Source: Plasmodiophora brassicae
Taxonomy: Eukaryota > Endomyxa > Phytomyxea > Plasmodiophorida > Plasmodiophoridae
Direction: 5' to 3'
Assembly: GCA_039704465.1 (NCBI GenBank)
Contig: JASFAU010000002.1
Location: 868,001 to 932,000, forward strand
DNA length: 64,000 nt
Of this stretch, positions 51,132 to 63,184 are shown piece after piece. The position numbers and the translations under genes were made by a program. Positions within the stretch are counted from its first letter, which is position 1. Each line of letters begins with the position of its first letter. The notes below the pieces were generated by a model that was not told where the DNA came from, ran no database searches, and saw only the letters and a list, made by a program, of their open reading frames with translations.

Positions 51132-52289
51132 TTAGACGACCTGCTTATTCGTGTTCGATTCGAGACGATCTAGCAGCTTCTTGCGTAGGCGAACCTCGTC
51201 GTCGGTGAACAAAAGATCATCCACGTCGTCGCCTGACAATGCATCGAGGTCGATCGACCCGCCGCATGTTTCCTGGACGTGCGACGCTTCCGAGATTGGT
51301 GCTTGTTTCCGACCGCCATACCTGGCAATGGCGTCTTGGTATTCTTGAACGACGGGATCCTCCACGCTATTAGACGAGCTGATACCCTGAAGCAACTCCA
51401 GGTTGTCCAAGATAGTGCCCAGCTGGGACGGCAGATTACGACGCGTGACCGACAACTCGATCGGTAGCTGGCTTGCAAGGCCCACCAGCGCATTCTCAAT
51501 ATCAGCAACCCTCTCGCGAAGGCGTCGTTCGTTGACATCAAGCGCAGAAGCAAGGCGTTTCACAGGCGTCTGTTTCGTACTGAGCCTTACTCGAAGAGCA
51601 ACCACGACAGCAGCACATGCCACGATCCTGGGTTGCCGTCCGCCACAGATGCCCGTTGCCCGAATCAAACCGATGATAGCGGTCGCACGTCGACCATCAG
51701 CGTATGTCCCGTTGACAGAGGCAACAGCGCGTCCGACTAGTCGAGCGGTGTCGAGATGATGTTGGCGGGAAGGTAAGCGCAGCATGGCCCGAGACACCTC
51801 ATGATGACCAGCGCCGGTGGCATCTGAAACGTCTCTCGCGACGACCGGGAGTGACAAGCGTCGCGCAATGGAGTACAGGGCGGCCGTATCATCGGCAGTG
51901 GATGGCGATGTCGAAAACTGATTCGCAAGCGACATGGCCGAATCCGGTGCCCACGACGGCATTTGCAAGATCTGACATGCAGCCGACAATCGTTGCCGAC
52001 GACGCATCGAACGGTTCTGGCCACGGTCGCTTAACGAAATACGTCGCGCGTCACGCGCGGCAGACTGTGACAGGCCTGCAACGGCCCCGAACCGGTTCGA
52101 GCAGAACACGCCACCGATGTGCGTCCCTTTGTCGACGTCGGACGGCGTCGGCGCCTGCATCGAAATGACGCTGGACGACAGCACGGCCCCGCATGACGTG
52201 CAGATGTACCCGCCAGCATTCTCCTCGTACTCGGACGACGCGCCAGGCCCGCACGCTGGGCAGGACGGATCGCCAACGTCACCTTCCAT
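51132..52289 (-). CDS. TFIIB-family transcription factor, possibly Brf-like
   Basis: 385 residues, single exon from ATG 52289. A zinc ribbon at residues 9-36 has CPAC and CTSCG pairs. A linker follows with GTHIGGVFCSN, then SLSDRGQNRSMRRRQRLSAACQIL. Two degenerate cyclin-like repeats follow, the second containing GICGGRQPRIVACAAVVVAL, the TFIIB repeat consensus. The C-terminal acidic block (GDDVDDLLFTDDEVRLRKK) resembles the Brf1 segment that binds TBP. TFIIB recruits RNA polymerase II; Brf proteins serve RNA polymerase III. The C-terminal extension beyond the two cyclin folds favours a Brf or plant-type TFIIB-related factor, but repeat 1 is divergent and the choice is uncertain. The gene is 138 bp upstream (by its own strand) of the Deg9 stop. 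Confidence 0.75.
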   Translation of the reverse strand: MEGDVGDPSCPACGPGASSEYEENAGGYICTSCGAVLSSSVISMQAPTPSDVDKGTHIGGVFCSNRFGAVAGLSQSAARDARRISLSDRGQNRSMRRRQRLSAACQILQMPSWAPDSAMSLANQFSTSPSTADDTAALYSIARRLSLPVVARDVSDATGAGHHEVSRAMLRLPSRQHHLDTARLVGRAVASVNGTYADGRRATAIIGLIRATGICGGRQPRIVACAAVVVALRVRLSTKQTPVKRLASALDVNERRLRERVADIENALVGLASQLPIELSVTRRNLPSQLGTILDNLELLQGISSSNSVEDPVVQEYQDAIARYGGRKQAPISEASHVQETCGGSIDLDALSGDDVDDLLFTDDEVRLRKKLLDRLESNTNKQVV

Positions 52290-52427
52290 CACGGACAACC
52301 ATATCACGCAATTGGCGCGTCGCACAACTCCGTCGAACGTGCAGCTCGACACGGGCGACAGTCGCACATCCAATAGGTATGTAACCGTAGTCGCAGTGCG
52401 TTTATCGCTTCCCAGGGTCAGGCGATT

Positions 52428-54016
52428 TCAAGCAGCTGCAGCTTCCAGTGCGATGCGCCGGGATCGTTCGGAGACATCCGGCGTCTCGTCGACGTCCGCT
52501 GCGAGATCGGGCGAGCGGTCAGCAGGGACGCGATGTTGATGCAGAATCTCGGGCATGGATTCGTGCGCTGATCTGAGGTTGATGACGATGATTCGGTTGT
52601 CGTCGAGCCCGATCCGGATGAACTCCTGCCCCCGACGATGGGCTGATTCGTACAGGTCCACGAAATGGCGCAGGTTTCGAACCCGATCATTGTCGACCGT
52701 GACAACTTGGAGATTCGTCAAGTCGGAGTAGCCCAGGTTGATCTGGTGAGTGAGCACTTGGGTCAAGACAACGATTTGTTCGTCAGGCTCTTTCAGTGTG
52801 GCATTCATGGAAAGGTCACAGAGCTTTCGCGGGCTCCGATTGTACCAATCGTCGCCGAATTCGTGCAAGTACGGCTGAATCAGCGGGCAGAAGACCAGGC
52901 CGGCCGCAATGAAGTACTGCGGTTGCTTGTCGTACTGATGCACGGGGACGACTTGCGGCTCCGGCCAGAGCGTCAGGTTCATCACGACCTCAGCGCCGTC
53001 GCGCCACACGGTGACTTCACAGGTTTCCTGGGCGTACTTCATCGAGATTAAATAGTCGAACGATATACGTTCACGACCACGCCAGTTGATGGTGCCATCG
53101 GTGCCGATTTCATGGCCGTCGAATGCGATCAGAACATCGTTTGGCTTGATGTATCCGGCGGCCGGAGACAAGGGTCGAACCTTGTTAACGAGAACTCCAA
53201 CGCCAGGGCGGGGTAAACGAAGGAATGCACGCAAGTCGGCGTTCTCAGTTGCCTGACACGTAACCCCAAGAGAGCAGAACCCGCCACCACAAGCGGGTCG
53301 CCGCGACTCTTCCAGGAAATGTTCAATGATGGGAACCGGAATGATGAATCCACAATTTTCGTTTCCAACGTGAGACTGGAACGCGACGCCGGCAACCTTA
53401 CCGTCCATGAAGGCCGGTCCGCCAGAATTGCCTGGGTTGATGGCCGCATCGATCTGGACAGCCAGCAGCGACGACGCCCCATGACAGTACTGTTGAGGCT
53501 CAACACGCGATACGACCCCCGACGTGACGCAGAGATTGTCACCGCAGCTGGGGTACCCAGCAACCAGCACTCTGTCCTGCATGTTCGGTACGTCGCCTAG
53601 CTCCAGAGTGGGCATATCCTCCCAGAACTCGTCATCGGCGACTTCCAGCAGCGCCAGATCGCATTCATGGTTGACATGTCGCGTGCGCGCATTGACCTTC
53701 TCGTGCGATCCATGTTTGCGAACCTGAATCCAGTTCTGATCAGCAACCACGTGGGCGTTCGTCACGATTCGTCGGTCGCTGAGAACGAATCCACTGCCTG
53801 TTGCTTCACGCTGTGGTTTCTTTTGCCACGGCAGCACCTGTACAGCACCGGCGGTTAACCGCGGGAGCGACGACCACACTGAAACGCAGCACCGACGTAA
53901 TTCGGCGACGAGACCACAGAGTATACTTTGACGACAGCGTCCAGCTGCTTATCGGTCGTATCTGAAAAGCGTCGGATGAGGCTGACTCCACGACAGACCC
54001 TGCGTAGCGCGTGCAT
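52428..54016 (-). CDS. DEG9: Deg/HtrA-type serine protease with PDZ domains (plant Deg9-like)
   Basis: Exons 54016-53897 and 53837-52428, joined across a 59-nt intron, give 509 residues. The join gives VVKVYSVVSSPNYVLPWQ, the start of eukaryotic Deg9-type proteases. The trypsin fold has the triad: His in IVTNAHVVAD, Asp in HECDLALLEV, Ser in AAINPGNSGGPAF. GYPSCGDNLCVTSGVVSRVE lies between them. PDZ-like regions follow (VLVNKVRPLSPAAGYIKPND ... VLIAFDGHEIGTDGTI; later VVPVHQYDKQPQYFIAAG). The order matches Arabidopsis Deg9, a nuclear/nucleolar protease. The N-terminus (MHALRRVCRGVSLIRRF) is basic and may be a mitochondrial or nuclear signal. The distribution of Deg9 in plants, fungi and protists fits this genome. 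Confidence 0.92.
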
Positions 54017-54233
54017 TGGCGCGAAGCAGCGCTGTTCGGGCGGGTCGACGCGGACGCCGTGACGGGGTCCTCTTGGCCGCCCGTCAGAAATGGCGCATGC
54101 ATACATCCTCGCAGTGGTCGGAATCGCCTGCTATTCTACCTACAGTATCTACTGCGCTTCACGTTCCAAAGGTTTGTGTTGGCGAATGTGGGGACGGGCC
54201 AGGGCGAATGCGGAACTGCAGTCACGGTATATA

Positions 54234-57200
54234 TTATCGTCCTGAGCGGTGGGGTAGTGGCGGCGACGTGGTTCGCGTGGCCAGCTTGGCGGTGGAGGGC
54301 GGCCGGTCTTGCAGGACGGTTGGCGTGGCAGTGATCTTCAGGCCAGGGACGCGGGCTGATCGTCGGGTATAGGATGAGGCGGACGTCATGGATGACCGGG
54401 GGCGTTCGCTGAGGCTGCCCTTCGACGCCGATGTCGGTCGCCATGGCGTCAGGGCAACTTGGTCGAGGCCGATGCGGGCCCTGGGTTTCTGGCACGATGC
54501 CGCCCGGGTTGACATGCCCGGTGTTTGTGCTAGGCTCGTCGTATCACCGGGTTCACCGTGTTTGCTAAGTTCCGTGTCAAACCATTCGAGGTTGCGAAGC
54601 CGCGCGCATTTGTCCATTAGCGTCGCTTGCTCCGCTCGCATCCCCGACATCTCTTCGATGAGTTCAGCATTTAGACCACGCTGCCTGCGAAGGTCCTCAG
54701 CAGTCGCAGTTAGCCTGTGGCCATTTCATTGTCAGTATCGATGTCAAGGTAGAAGGCAGCGCGACCACGATTTACTCTGCTTCCTGTCCAGCGCTGGCCT
54801 CCTCCAGCTGGGCGATTCTCTCCCGCATTGAGAGTACTTCTGCTATGGCGTCGCCCTTTGCACGACGCTCGGCGATGAGCGCGCTCTCACACAGCTTCAG
54901 CTTCTGCCGACTATTTCAGACGACGCGTCCCAGTTCCGACTCACATCTGACGAACCTTTGTAAGGTATGCTTGGGATCCAGGCGTGCCTTCAGTCGCGTT
55001 CCTGTCGGTCGTCATGCGCTGAAGCGCCTGTGACAGTGGTCGCCCTGTTACGACACGTGCGAATCCGACACAATCTCCAAACTTACCCTTTCGGCCCGGC
55101 GGACGCGATTGATCAAAGCAGTCACGTCGACATCTTTCAGGTCAGAGAACTTCTGGACGTCGTTCTCCAAGTCAGTCACGTGCCTTTCGTTCTTCGCTTT
55201 CCAGGCGAGCAGCTTGCGTCGATCACGTTGGCATGCCTCCAGGTCTTGCTTGATGGTCGTCATGGAGTCTCGCGTGAGTTTCAGAGCATTCTTCTCGTCA
55301 ACAAGCTGTTTGAGCAAGATTTTCTCGCGAGCGCGGGCTTGTTCCAGGGCTTCGAAAAGCTCACGAGCCTCGACTGCTTTTTCGTTCGATTTCTTGATCT
55401 GTGCGTCGATTCGCGCCTGGAGAGTCACTTCTTTCATCTCGAACAGCGTTTTCATGCGCAGCATCGCTCTTTGCATTTCGACCCGCTCGGCCTTGGAAGC
55501 CGCTTCTTCGGTGAATGCCCGAACGACTTCCAGCGTTGCGCGTTTGGTCTGGAATGGGACACGTTTGGAATCTACCACGCCCAGCAGTGCCTGTCTTCGA
55601 ACGTCCCCGATGCCGCTGGCGACTTGTTTCTTCAGGTCGCTTTTGTACAAGCGGAACTTGCTTTCGACGAGCACCAACTGCGCCTTAAGCGAACGAATCT
55701 CGTTCTGGAACTCGGTCTGGACTTGCTCTCGAACTTGCGACGCCATTTCGGCAATGCGCTCTCGTACACGACGCTCTCTGTGCCGAAGTTGTTCCAGCTC
55801 AAGGATAGCACTGAAGTGCGCGTCAATGACGCCTCGACTGATTTTCCATTCGGCGTTATCTCGCTCATCTTTCAGGGCCCGTTCCAGCCGACGGTTCTCG
55901 CTCTCCACAAGTCTCAGTCGGTGAAGCATTGTCTTTCGCGCCGCAGCCCATGTTTCGTGTGTTTCGTGCGCGGCTCCTTCATCACCGCGAAGAACCGCTC
56001 CCGCTAGACGCGCCAGTGCTGTCTGCACGTCGTTCACCGCCAGGACTATCTTGGCTCTCAGCCGTCCATCCTTGGTTGCCACGTGTTCTTTGCCGTCCCC
56101 GGATTGCAGGCCGCTCGGTATGGCGACGCTCTTCAAGTCCTCGACGAACTGGCGAATGAATTCCAAGCGCGCAGGAGGCATGGCAGATGCCGCCGCTTTC
56201 GCGTTATCTGATGGGCTTGCCAGTGCCCGGGTGTGCATGCGAGCCTCTATCACATCCAGTGCATGCATTTCTCGTTGAAGGGCGGACTGCAGCACGACCC
56301 GAATGCGGTCGAGATCGTCGGGATCTTGGAACGTCAAGAACAGCGCCGGGGATGTCCCGATAAGCGATGCATCGCCGGCCCGCTTCGACAAGGCAGCAAA
56401 TTCGGTTTTCAGTACGGCATCAGGAGCCGTCGGACCCCCCGTCCCGTCTCCAAGATCAGCAAGAGCACCCGGACGACGTTCCTGCAAGGCACTCAGCGGC
56501 CCAAGCTCTTCAGTGGCAAGAGTCGCAAGCTCTTGAACCGGAGCCGCCTTAGCCTTCACCGCCGTCCATGGCCGCAGCAAATCGGGTGAATAACGTCGGA
56601 GTGTGCAAACGTAATCATGCAGGCGAAGCGTGACGTGGACTTCACTCAGGAAAGCGACCCGTTTCGCAAGCGACCCGAGCCCTGCGATCCTGTGTTGAAT
56701 TCTTCGGTAGTGTACGTCAATCTCTTCGCGAACATCCTGGTCTAGCGAATGCAAGGCGACACACATGCCTTCCGCATCGTCGGCGTCCACATGATGGAAC
56801 ATGCTCGAGTCGGGCGGTTGCAGTGGCGAATCAGCACGGCAGCGCCGAAGAAGACGCAGCTGATAGAGCACGAGGGCAACGTGCTCGGCAATGACATTCG
56901 CCGACCGTCTCGCGTTGGCCATGTGCAGGGCGCCCTCTTCATCCATGATCAAGTCGTTGTTGACGTCATTGAGAGCGATCCGCAGATGACGGGTGGTCCT
57001 CGCATCCCGCCATCGTGCATTTGGCGTTACTTGGGACTTTGGCGTGATCATCGGCGCTGATTCCTTCGAAAGGCATTCGACTGATGAAATTGCCCCTGCC
57101 AAGCGAATCAGCCCTCGTACAGCCAGGGCCTCTTGCTCGACGTCATCAGCGGTCACAGAATCCAAGACCCCGCCGCCACTTGTGAACTCGTTCAGCAGGT

Positions 57201-60200
57201 CAATACCGCGACACAGGTTCCAGACCCGATGGCGCTCGGCTGTGGGTCCCCTTGAGAAGGGGGTGGATGCTGGCGACAAGGTCGAGTCAACATGGGCAGC
57301 TAACTGATCACATGCCAACATAAGGTCGCCAATTAGAACAGGCGTTCGCAACGACGGCAACAACTGTCTGCTGAGCTGGACGACAGACTGAAGCAATCGA
57401 TCTGCCGCGGCGTCCAGCCGCGATCGAAGCCTGGGGAGGTGGGCGTCGTCGGATAGCTGCCGACGAAGCCGCCCGAGCACGTCTGCTGATAAGCCTGCCA
57501 GGGACAGAACCGAGTTCTGTGCCAGCAACGACGTTGATGAGGTCGCGCGTACTGTCGTAAGCGTGTCATGGTGCTTGACGACGAGACCCAGGGCGGCAAG
57601 AAAGATCCGCTGCAGGGCGGCCATGCCGGCGAACGCCCGTATGGAAGTTTCGACGGTATCAGGCGACGCGTTATTGGACGAGAAACAGTCATCAACGAGT
57701 GCGTCAACCGGGAAGCCGACCGACTGCGCGATAAACCCGCTCACGCCCACCAGATCCGGTTCTGCTTGCCCCGTGACGACCGTTCGAGCGCTCTGCCCTG
57801 TAATGATGGATGCGCAGATATCGCTTTCGACAACGGCATCGATAAGTATCATTCGGGCATCCACTAGTCGCAGGAACTGAAGCTTGGCACGGATGGGGTC
57901 CTGCGACGAATTGGAGAGGGCCATTGTCGGTGCCGACGGAAGTGCCTCCGTCCTGGCAAGAAACCTCGGGTCGAATTCAAGCGAAGGAAGGGGGCCATGG
58001 TGCGTTTCCAGACGGTGCAGGCGCCATAGATGCAGGGCGTGCTCGAGAATCGCAATGGAGACATGCTGGACCTCAGCCACTGAAGTCGGTAACCTGGAGT
58101 TCAGGCGGCGCCAAACGTCATGCACGTTGTCGCATCGCGCCTCGATGCAATCCAGCAGGTCTACAATCCATAACGTTCGCTTGCACAGATCCCTGCCGCA
58201 GTCGCACTGGTAAGTTGACGGTCACCGACGAGAGACGAGCGACTCACAGCAGCGCAACAGGGCGAACCGAATGCGGCAACAGGTACACGCGCCCGGCACC
58301 ATAGTCGTCTGACGTGGACGGGGCCTCGGCGTCCATGTGCATTTCGAGAATTTCCCGAATCAGCTGTGCCTGCACCCGCAGGGCAGTCGTGTCCCTTGCA
58401 TAGTGCTTGGCAAAGTATGCCGCGTCCAGGTCCACACATGGTCGGCGCTCCATCAGGGCAATGATGCGACCAGCGATTGCCCCGAGCGCGTCTCGGTCGA
58501 CGACGTGCTCGTAGACCTCCAGCAGCGCCATCGCCAGGTCGACCTTGGCCGACTGGAACTCCATCTCCGACGACATCAGGTCCAGCAACAGCTTCGCCCG
58601 ATCGCATTGCGCTGACGATTGCGCCGACGTTACGACATCCTGCTTCTTCTTCTGCTCTCCGTTATGGGCATCATCATCATCAACGGGCTCGCCCTCAGGC
58701 GTGACCTCAATACCGTCACCCTCATCCGAGCGCGGAGGTCGGTCCGTTTCACAGGCCTGGTCGGCACCGGCAACATCGGCGCGGCCAAGAAACGACGTTC
58801 CGATCAGGAGAAGGTCGCGTTTGATATCCCGTAGGTCGTCCAGCGCAGCATCATAGATGATCGGTATGCCATCGGCATCACGAACACGAAGGTCGGCGCC
58901 TGCGGTATCGGTGACGGTGGCACCATCGTCAACGATCGCCTCGAACGTGTCGTCGCGCGTCTCTAGCCCTTCGTACTGCATGAACGTGTCCTCGTCGATG
59001 ATGAAATCGCGAGGAAACGGTTGTACCAGGGTGCCGGGCGTCGTCGAGGGCGCTCCTTTGGCTCGATAATGCAGTTGCATGCGGTCCTCGCGTGCGAACC
59101 CGCCAATGGCGTCGATGGTAATGCGACGCTGGATGGCCCTGAGGACGTTCAGCCTCCGAAGCAGTTGCAACTCGACGCGACGCGTCAGTGCCGCGCGAAG
59201 CAGGTGCATAGCGGCGAACTTCTGCACAACGGGCGTCTCGTCTCGTGCCGCAAACGTTGTTGCTGTTGTTGCCGGTGACGTATCGTCTGGGCTGGTCGTT
59301 GCCGCCGCATGGCTTTCTGATTCTGACTGATTTCGTTGTAGTTCGATGCGGTCGACGTACGCCTTGGCGGTCTGTAGGCAGCGCTGGTCAGCGTCCAGGT
59401 CGTCCTGCTGGTCCACGGCCATGGCCGCCGACAGTAGCAGCTGATCGGTGGCACCCAGACCGACCAGCCTCGCCTTACGGGCGATCTCACCCGGCAACGG
59501 CATCATCATCGTCGCGAACGTCTGCCTGAGATCAGGGATCCAGGTGGCGTGCTTCACCCGGAGCAACGACGCATTCCCAGACCCCGCCTCGGCGTCGTAC
59601 TCGATGGTTCGACGCTCATCGGCGACGCGTTTCGTGACGTTCTGGGAGATGGCGCGGGCGGCCGACAACAGGCGATGAGCGTTGGATAAGTCGGGCGGCG
59701 TCCCCGTGGCAAGGCGAGCGAACAGGTCTCCGAGTTCGGCGCTCAACGCCTTGTCGTCTGTGACGACGATCATGGGGGCGCTGGTCTCCCGACCGTTCGC
59801 GTCTGTGAGTCGCTCGCGGATCGTGTCGACGATTTGCTGACCGGCGCCATAGACCATCCACTTCAACCGCAACAGGAACCGGCGCGCGTGCGCCACATGC
59901 GCGTCGCGGTCGTTGCAATCTCGGACGAGCTCGTCGACGTCATCGGGCATGACGACGTCGCTGTGCCGCAGACGGTCACGACGACGACGGCAGTCGTAGT
60001 ACTCGTTCGCCAGGTTCACCATCGTGTCCGTTAGGGTGTTCCCCAGGCGCTCGATGCACTCGGCGTTCGTCGAGAACGTGTTCCACCGCACCAGCAAACG
60101 GTACTTCGTCAGCGCGATGGAGGACATCTTGGACGCGAAGAACGCGTGCAAGCGCTCCTTCAGCTTCGCCATGTCGGGCTTCTCGCTGATGCTCTCCAAT

Positions 60201-60577
60201 GCCTGCGCTGGGGGTATCAGTGTCGTCACCGCCAACCGTCAGCATCGCCCTCCCACCGCCTCGACTTCCTTGTTTGCTCGGACCCACGTCGTGACTTCGT
60301 TGGCGGGCTCGATGACGACCTCATCGGGGCGGGTCAGTCGCTCCAGGATCTCGCGGCGTCGTTCCCGGCACTGATCGGGGTTGGGCACCGGCCGCTCCAC
60401 CATCGTCGACGCTATGGCCGGCAGGTTGCTCTCCAGACTGCCTGGATCGTCCAGCGCCAGGCCATGGTCTTCGACGGCGACCCGCGCCTCGCTGGTGGCA
60501 CGTGTCAGCTCCACATCCAGGACGGCCCTGATGCTGTTGTCCAGGTCGGCGACCGTCATCCGGCGCGTGCTCGCCAT
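54234..60577 (-). CDS. Giant (2020-residue) helical, coiled-coil protein of unknown function
   Basis: Six exons (60577-60257, 60202-58248, 58192-55087, 55027-54956, 54903-54776, 54714-54234) join in an exact frame to 2020 residues; introns are 54, 55, 59, 52 and 61 nt. Residues 1-110 are acidic helices. Residues 110-760 are a helical domain with LHAFFASKMSSIALTKYRLL near its start and RRVELQLLRRLNVLRAIQRR in the middle. Two Asp/Glu-rich low-complexity segments follow. Residues 760-1400 are leucine-rich helices without a recognised repeat. Residues 1400-1860 are coiled coil (ELEQLRHRERRVRERIAEM), and the tail is basic and Ser/Pro-rich. I considered the CCDC162/DUF4549 group of ciliary-lineage proteins, which share length and a Leu-Leu-Arg-Arg helix, but cannot confirm it. 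A cytoskeletal or axonemal role is inference. Confidence 0.7.
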
Positions 60578-60970
60578 GGCCGGTCAGGCGGGCGCGCCGA
60601 TCACAATTACGGGTACGTACGTACGTACGTACACTAATGGCACCCCATGTCGATCTGGTAATCGTTAGAGGCGGGACGGACGGCGGGTCCACTATAGAGG
60701 TACTACCTCTGTGTGTGCTGGTCCGGCAAGATTCTGCTGGCGTTGCGCAGAGACGGATTCGACAGGGCGCGCGAGGGCACACGCGACCCCCGAAGATATC
60801 ATCTCGAGTATGGTGGACGCGCGATCCCATACCGATTTGCGGGGTGTCGGGTGTGTGTGGGTGTCGCTTCGTGCTCTCGGAGGAGGGTCACGTGTGCTGC
60901 GTCATCCGTCGTCGCGAACCGCTGGTGGCCCCGCCGTTACCGCGGCCCGCTGCCCTTCCCAGCATTGCTA
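60578..60970. other. Divergent promoter region between the giant protein and MAP kinase
   Basis: 393 bp between the two start codons. It contains a GTAC tetranucleotide repeat at 60613-60632, next to the giant gene's start. No gene is seen. Confidence 0.45.
60613..60632. repeat. (GTAC)5 palindromic microsatellite
   Basis: Five perfect copies of GTAC, a unit that is its own reverse complement, 36-55 bp upstream of the giant gene's start codon. The whole tract is self-complementary and could extrude as a hairpin. Confidence 0.9.
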
Positions 60971-62405
60971 ATGTCTGATTCGACGCCAGCCGTCGACGAG
61001 ACCGTCACTGGGTCCACCTCCCGACCCACATTGTCGAATGCGGCCGAACCGTCGACGGGCGGTGCATCGCCGCCGGCCGCCACGCCCAACTGGAACGAGC
61101 GGCATCAGTTCTCTGCGTCCGGGACACAGTTCCTTGTCGATAAGCAGTACACGCCGGTGAAGTCGATCGGGTCGGGCGCCTACGGCATCGTCTGTTCGGC
61201 CATGGACACGGTGACGCAGAAGAAGATCGCCATCAAGAAGATCAGCGCCGCGTTCGACGACCTCATTGACGCCAAGCGCATCCTTCGCGAGATCAAACTG
61301 CTGTCGCACTTCAAGCACGACAACGTCATCAGGTGCTGGCGTTTCGCTCCAGTCGACCATGCGAGGCGCTGACGATGGTGGCAGGTTGGTCGACATGGTG
61401 AACCCGTTGACGGCGGCCCAGTTTGACGACGTGTACATGGTGATGGAGTGCATGGAGACCGACCTGCACAAGATCATCTATTCGAAGAACGAGCTCACGG
61501 ATGAGCATTGCCAGTACTTCATCTATCAGATCCTGCGCGCCATGAAATACGTCCACTCCAGCAACGTTATTCACCGGGACCTTGTCAGTCGTCGTCCTGG
61601 CCGGCTGCCTCCGAGGCAGATGCTCTGACGGGTGGCTCCCTCGTATCAGAAACCAAGCAACCTGCTGCTAAACGGAAACTGCGACCTAAAAGTCTGCGAC
61701 TTTGGCCTGGCAAGAGGCACGAACGACAAGGACGACTACGAGCTGACCGAGTACGTTGTCACACGCTGGTACAGAGCGCCCGAGATCATGTGTGCCTGTC
61801 AAGACTACGATCGGAAGAGTACGTGGCAACTGGCGCGTGTCGTTTGCCGACGTTTTCTGACGCTCCAGGTCAGTCGACGTGTGGTCGATCGGGTGCATCT
61901 TTGGCGAGATCCTGGGCCGGAAACCGCTTTTCCCTGGCGACAACTACATTCACCAGCTGAACCTGATCTTCGGGACTCTAGGGACGCCCAGCGATGCCGA
62001 CCTGGACTGGATCACCAATGCCAAGGCGCTGCAGTACATTAAGAACCTGAAGAAGAAGCCGTCCATGCCGTTCGAGCGGGTATATCCCAAGGCGCCGCCT
62101 CAGGGTGAGATCGGCCGGCCTTCCATGTTTATTCGTCGGAGCGACTCACTGCCACCATGCTGACAACAGCAATCGACCTGCTATCCAAGATGTTGGTGTT
62201 CAACCCAGCGAATCGGATCTCCGTTGAGGACGCGCTGGCGCACCCGTACTTGAAGGCGCTGCACAACCCCAAAGACGAGCCCATTTGCCCCACGACGTTC
62301 GACTTTGAATTCGAGAAGCAGGCCAACACGAAGGTTGGCATCCAGAAGCTAATGTTTGAGGAAATCGAGAAATTCAGGCCCGGTGTCGTCAACCCGATCC
62401 TGTGA
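60971..62405 (+). CDS. MAPK: ERK-type mitogen-activated protein kinase (TEY)
   Basis: Exons 60971-61332, 61385-61583, 61650-61818, 61874-62104 and 62170-62405 give 398 residues; introns are 52, 66, 55 and 65 nt. A Ser/Thr/Ala-rich N-terminus of about 45 residues precedes the kinase domain. It has [13 protein letters not shown], the Lys in [12 protein letters not shown], then [24 protein letters not shown] and the activation loop [15 protein letters not shown]. The Thr-Glu-Tyr motif is that of ERK MAP kinases. [20 protein letters not shown] and [10 protein letters not shown] follow. The common-docking acidic site after the kinase core is not obvious. The C-terminus is short and lacks a transactivation tail, so it is ERK1/2-like rather than ERK5/7. 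Upstream MAPKKs are not in the window. Confidence 0.95.
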
Positions 62406-62536
62406 GACGCGGTCATGCGCGCGTCAACAAACACGAACGCACCGCCCAGTGATGACGGCAATACACGTATGCAAACTCCCATTCCGGAGAACGTGTATAA
62501 ACAATGGACTTGTACGGACGAGGTCACGGCCTGAGC

Positions 62537-63184
62537 TCAGGCATCGGAGCGAGCGCCGCGTTGTGTCTCGATGGCCTGAAGTCTAGCGGGCCCGGGAATG
62601 ATCTCCACGAGGTCGCATATGACGAATCCGTCGGCGGTCACGAGGCGGTTCACACGACCGTACACGAATTCGTCGTCGTCGTCCTTGGTCAGGCCTAGCA
62701 TGGAGTCGATAAGCGGGTCGCGACGACACTGCAGATAGTCGTGCGGGTCGCTGTGCTGGTCAATGCCAAACTCGATGAGCATAGTCCCAAGCGGGGCCGC
62801 ACCTTCGATTATTCTGCACGCACCGTTTAATACAGATCAGCTGGCAGTGTTGGACGCGACCGACCTGTCGTGTAGGTCTTCCGGCAGTGAATCCAGGTGG
62901 ATCACGACGGATGACAGCTCGACGGGGATGCCATCACATTCCAGTGTTATAACCCGGCTGAGCTTGTAATCCTGCAGCGACAAACGTTTGGCGTGAACAT
63001 GAAGAGTGGCCGGCGCGCCAACGAACGCCTCCAGCATCGGCGTCATGTTGCGTCGGTGGTGGAGCAGTTGCCGGCAGGGTTCCGGCAGTGCCTCCGGTCC
63101 GACAATCGTGACGGGCGGGGCCGGCTCCAGGCCCCGCTCGGCGTACACGTCCTGAAACCGGCCCATAACCGACACGGCCGCCAT
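62537..63184 (-). CDS. Chorismate-lyase-like fold protein (UbiC/DUF98 superfamily)
   Basis: Exons 63184-62865 and 62813-62537, joined over a 51-nt intron, give 198 residues. The order of motifs follows the chorismate pyruvate-lyase fold: RQLLHHRRNMTPMLEAF, a strand (TLHVHAKRLSLQD), YKLSRVITLECDGIPVELSS, then VIHLDSLPEDLHDR, and across the junction IIEGAAPLGTMLIEFGID. The Met-Thr-x-x-Leu-Glu helix and the Pro-Leu-Gly turn are the family hallmarks. UbiC makes 4-hydroxybenzoate for ubiquinone in bacteria; eukaryotes normally use another route, and DUF98-type relatives are uncharacterised. Catalytic activity is therefore not implied. The C-terminal extension (DDDDEFVYGRVNRLVTADGF) is outside the fold. 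It is convergent with the MAP kinase gene. Confidence 0.55.
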
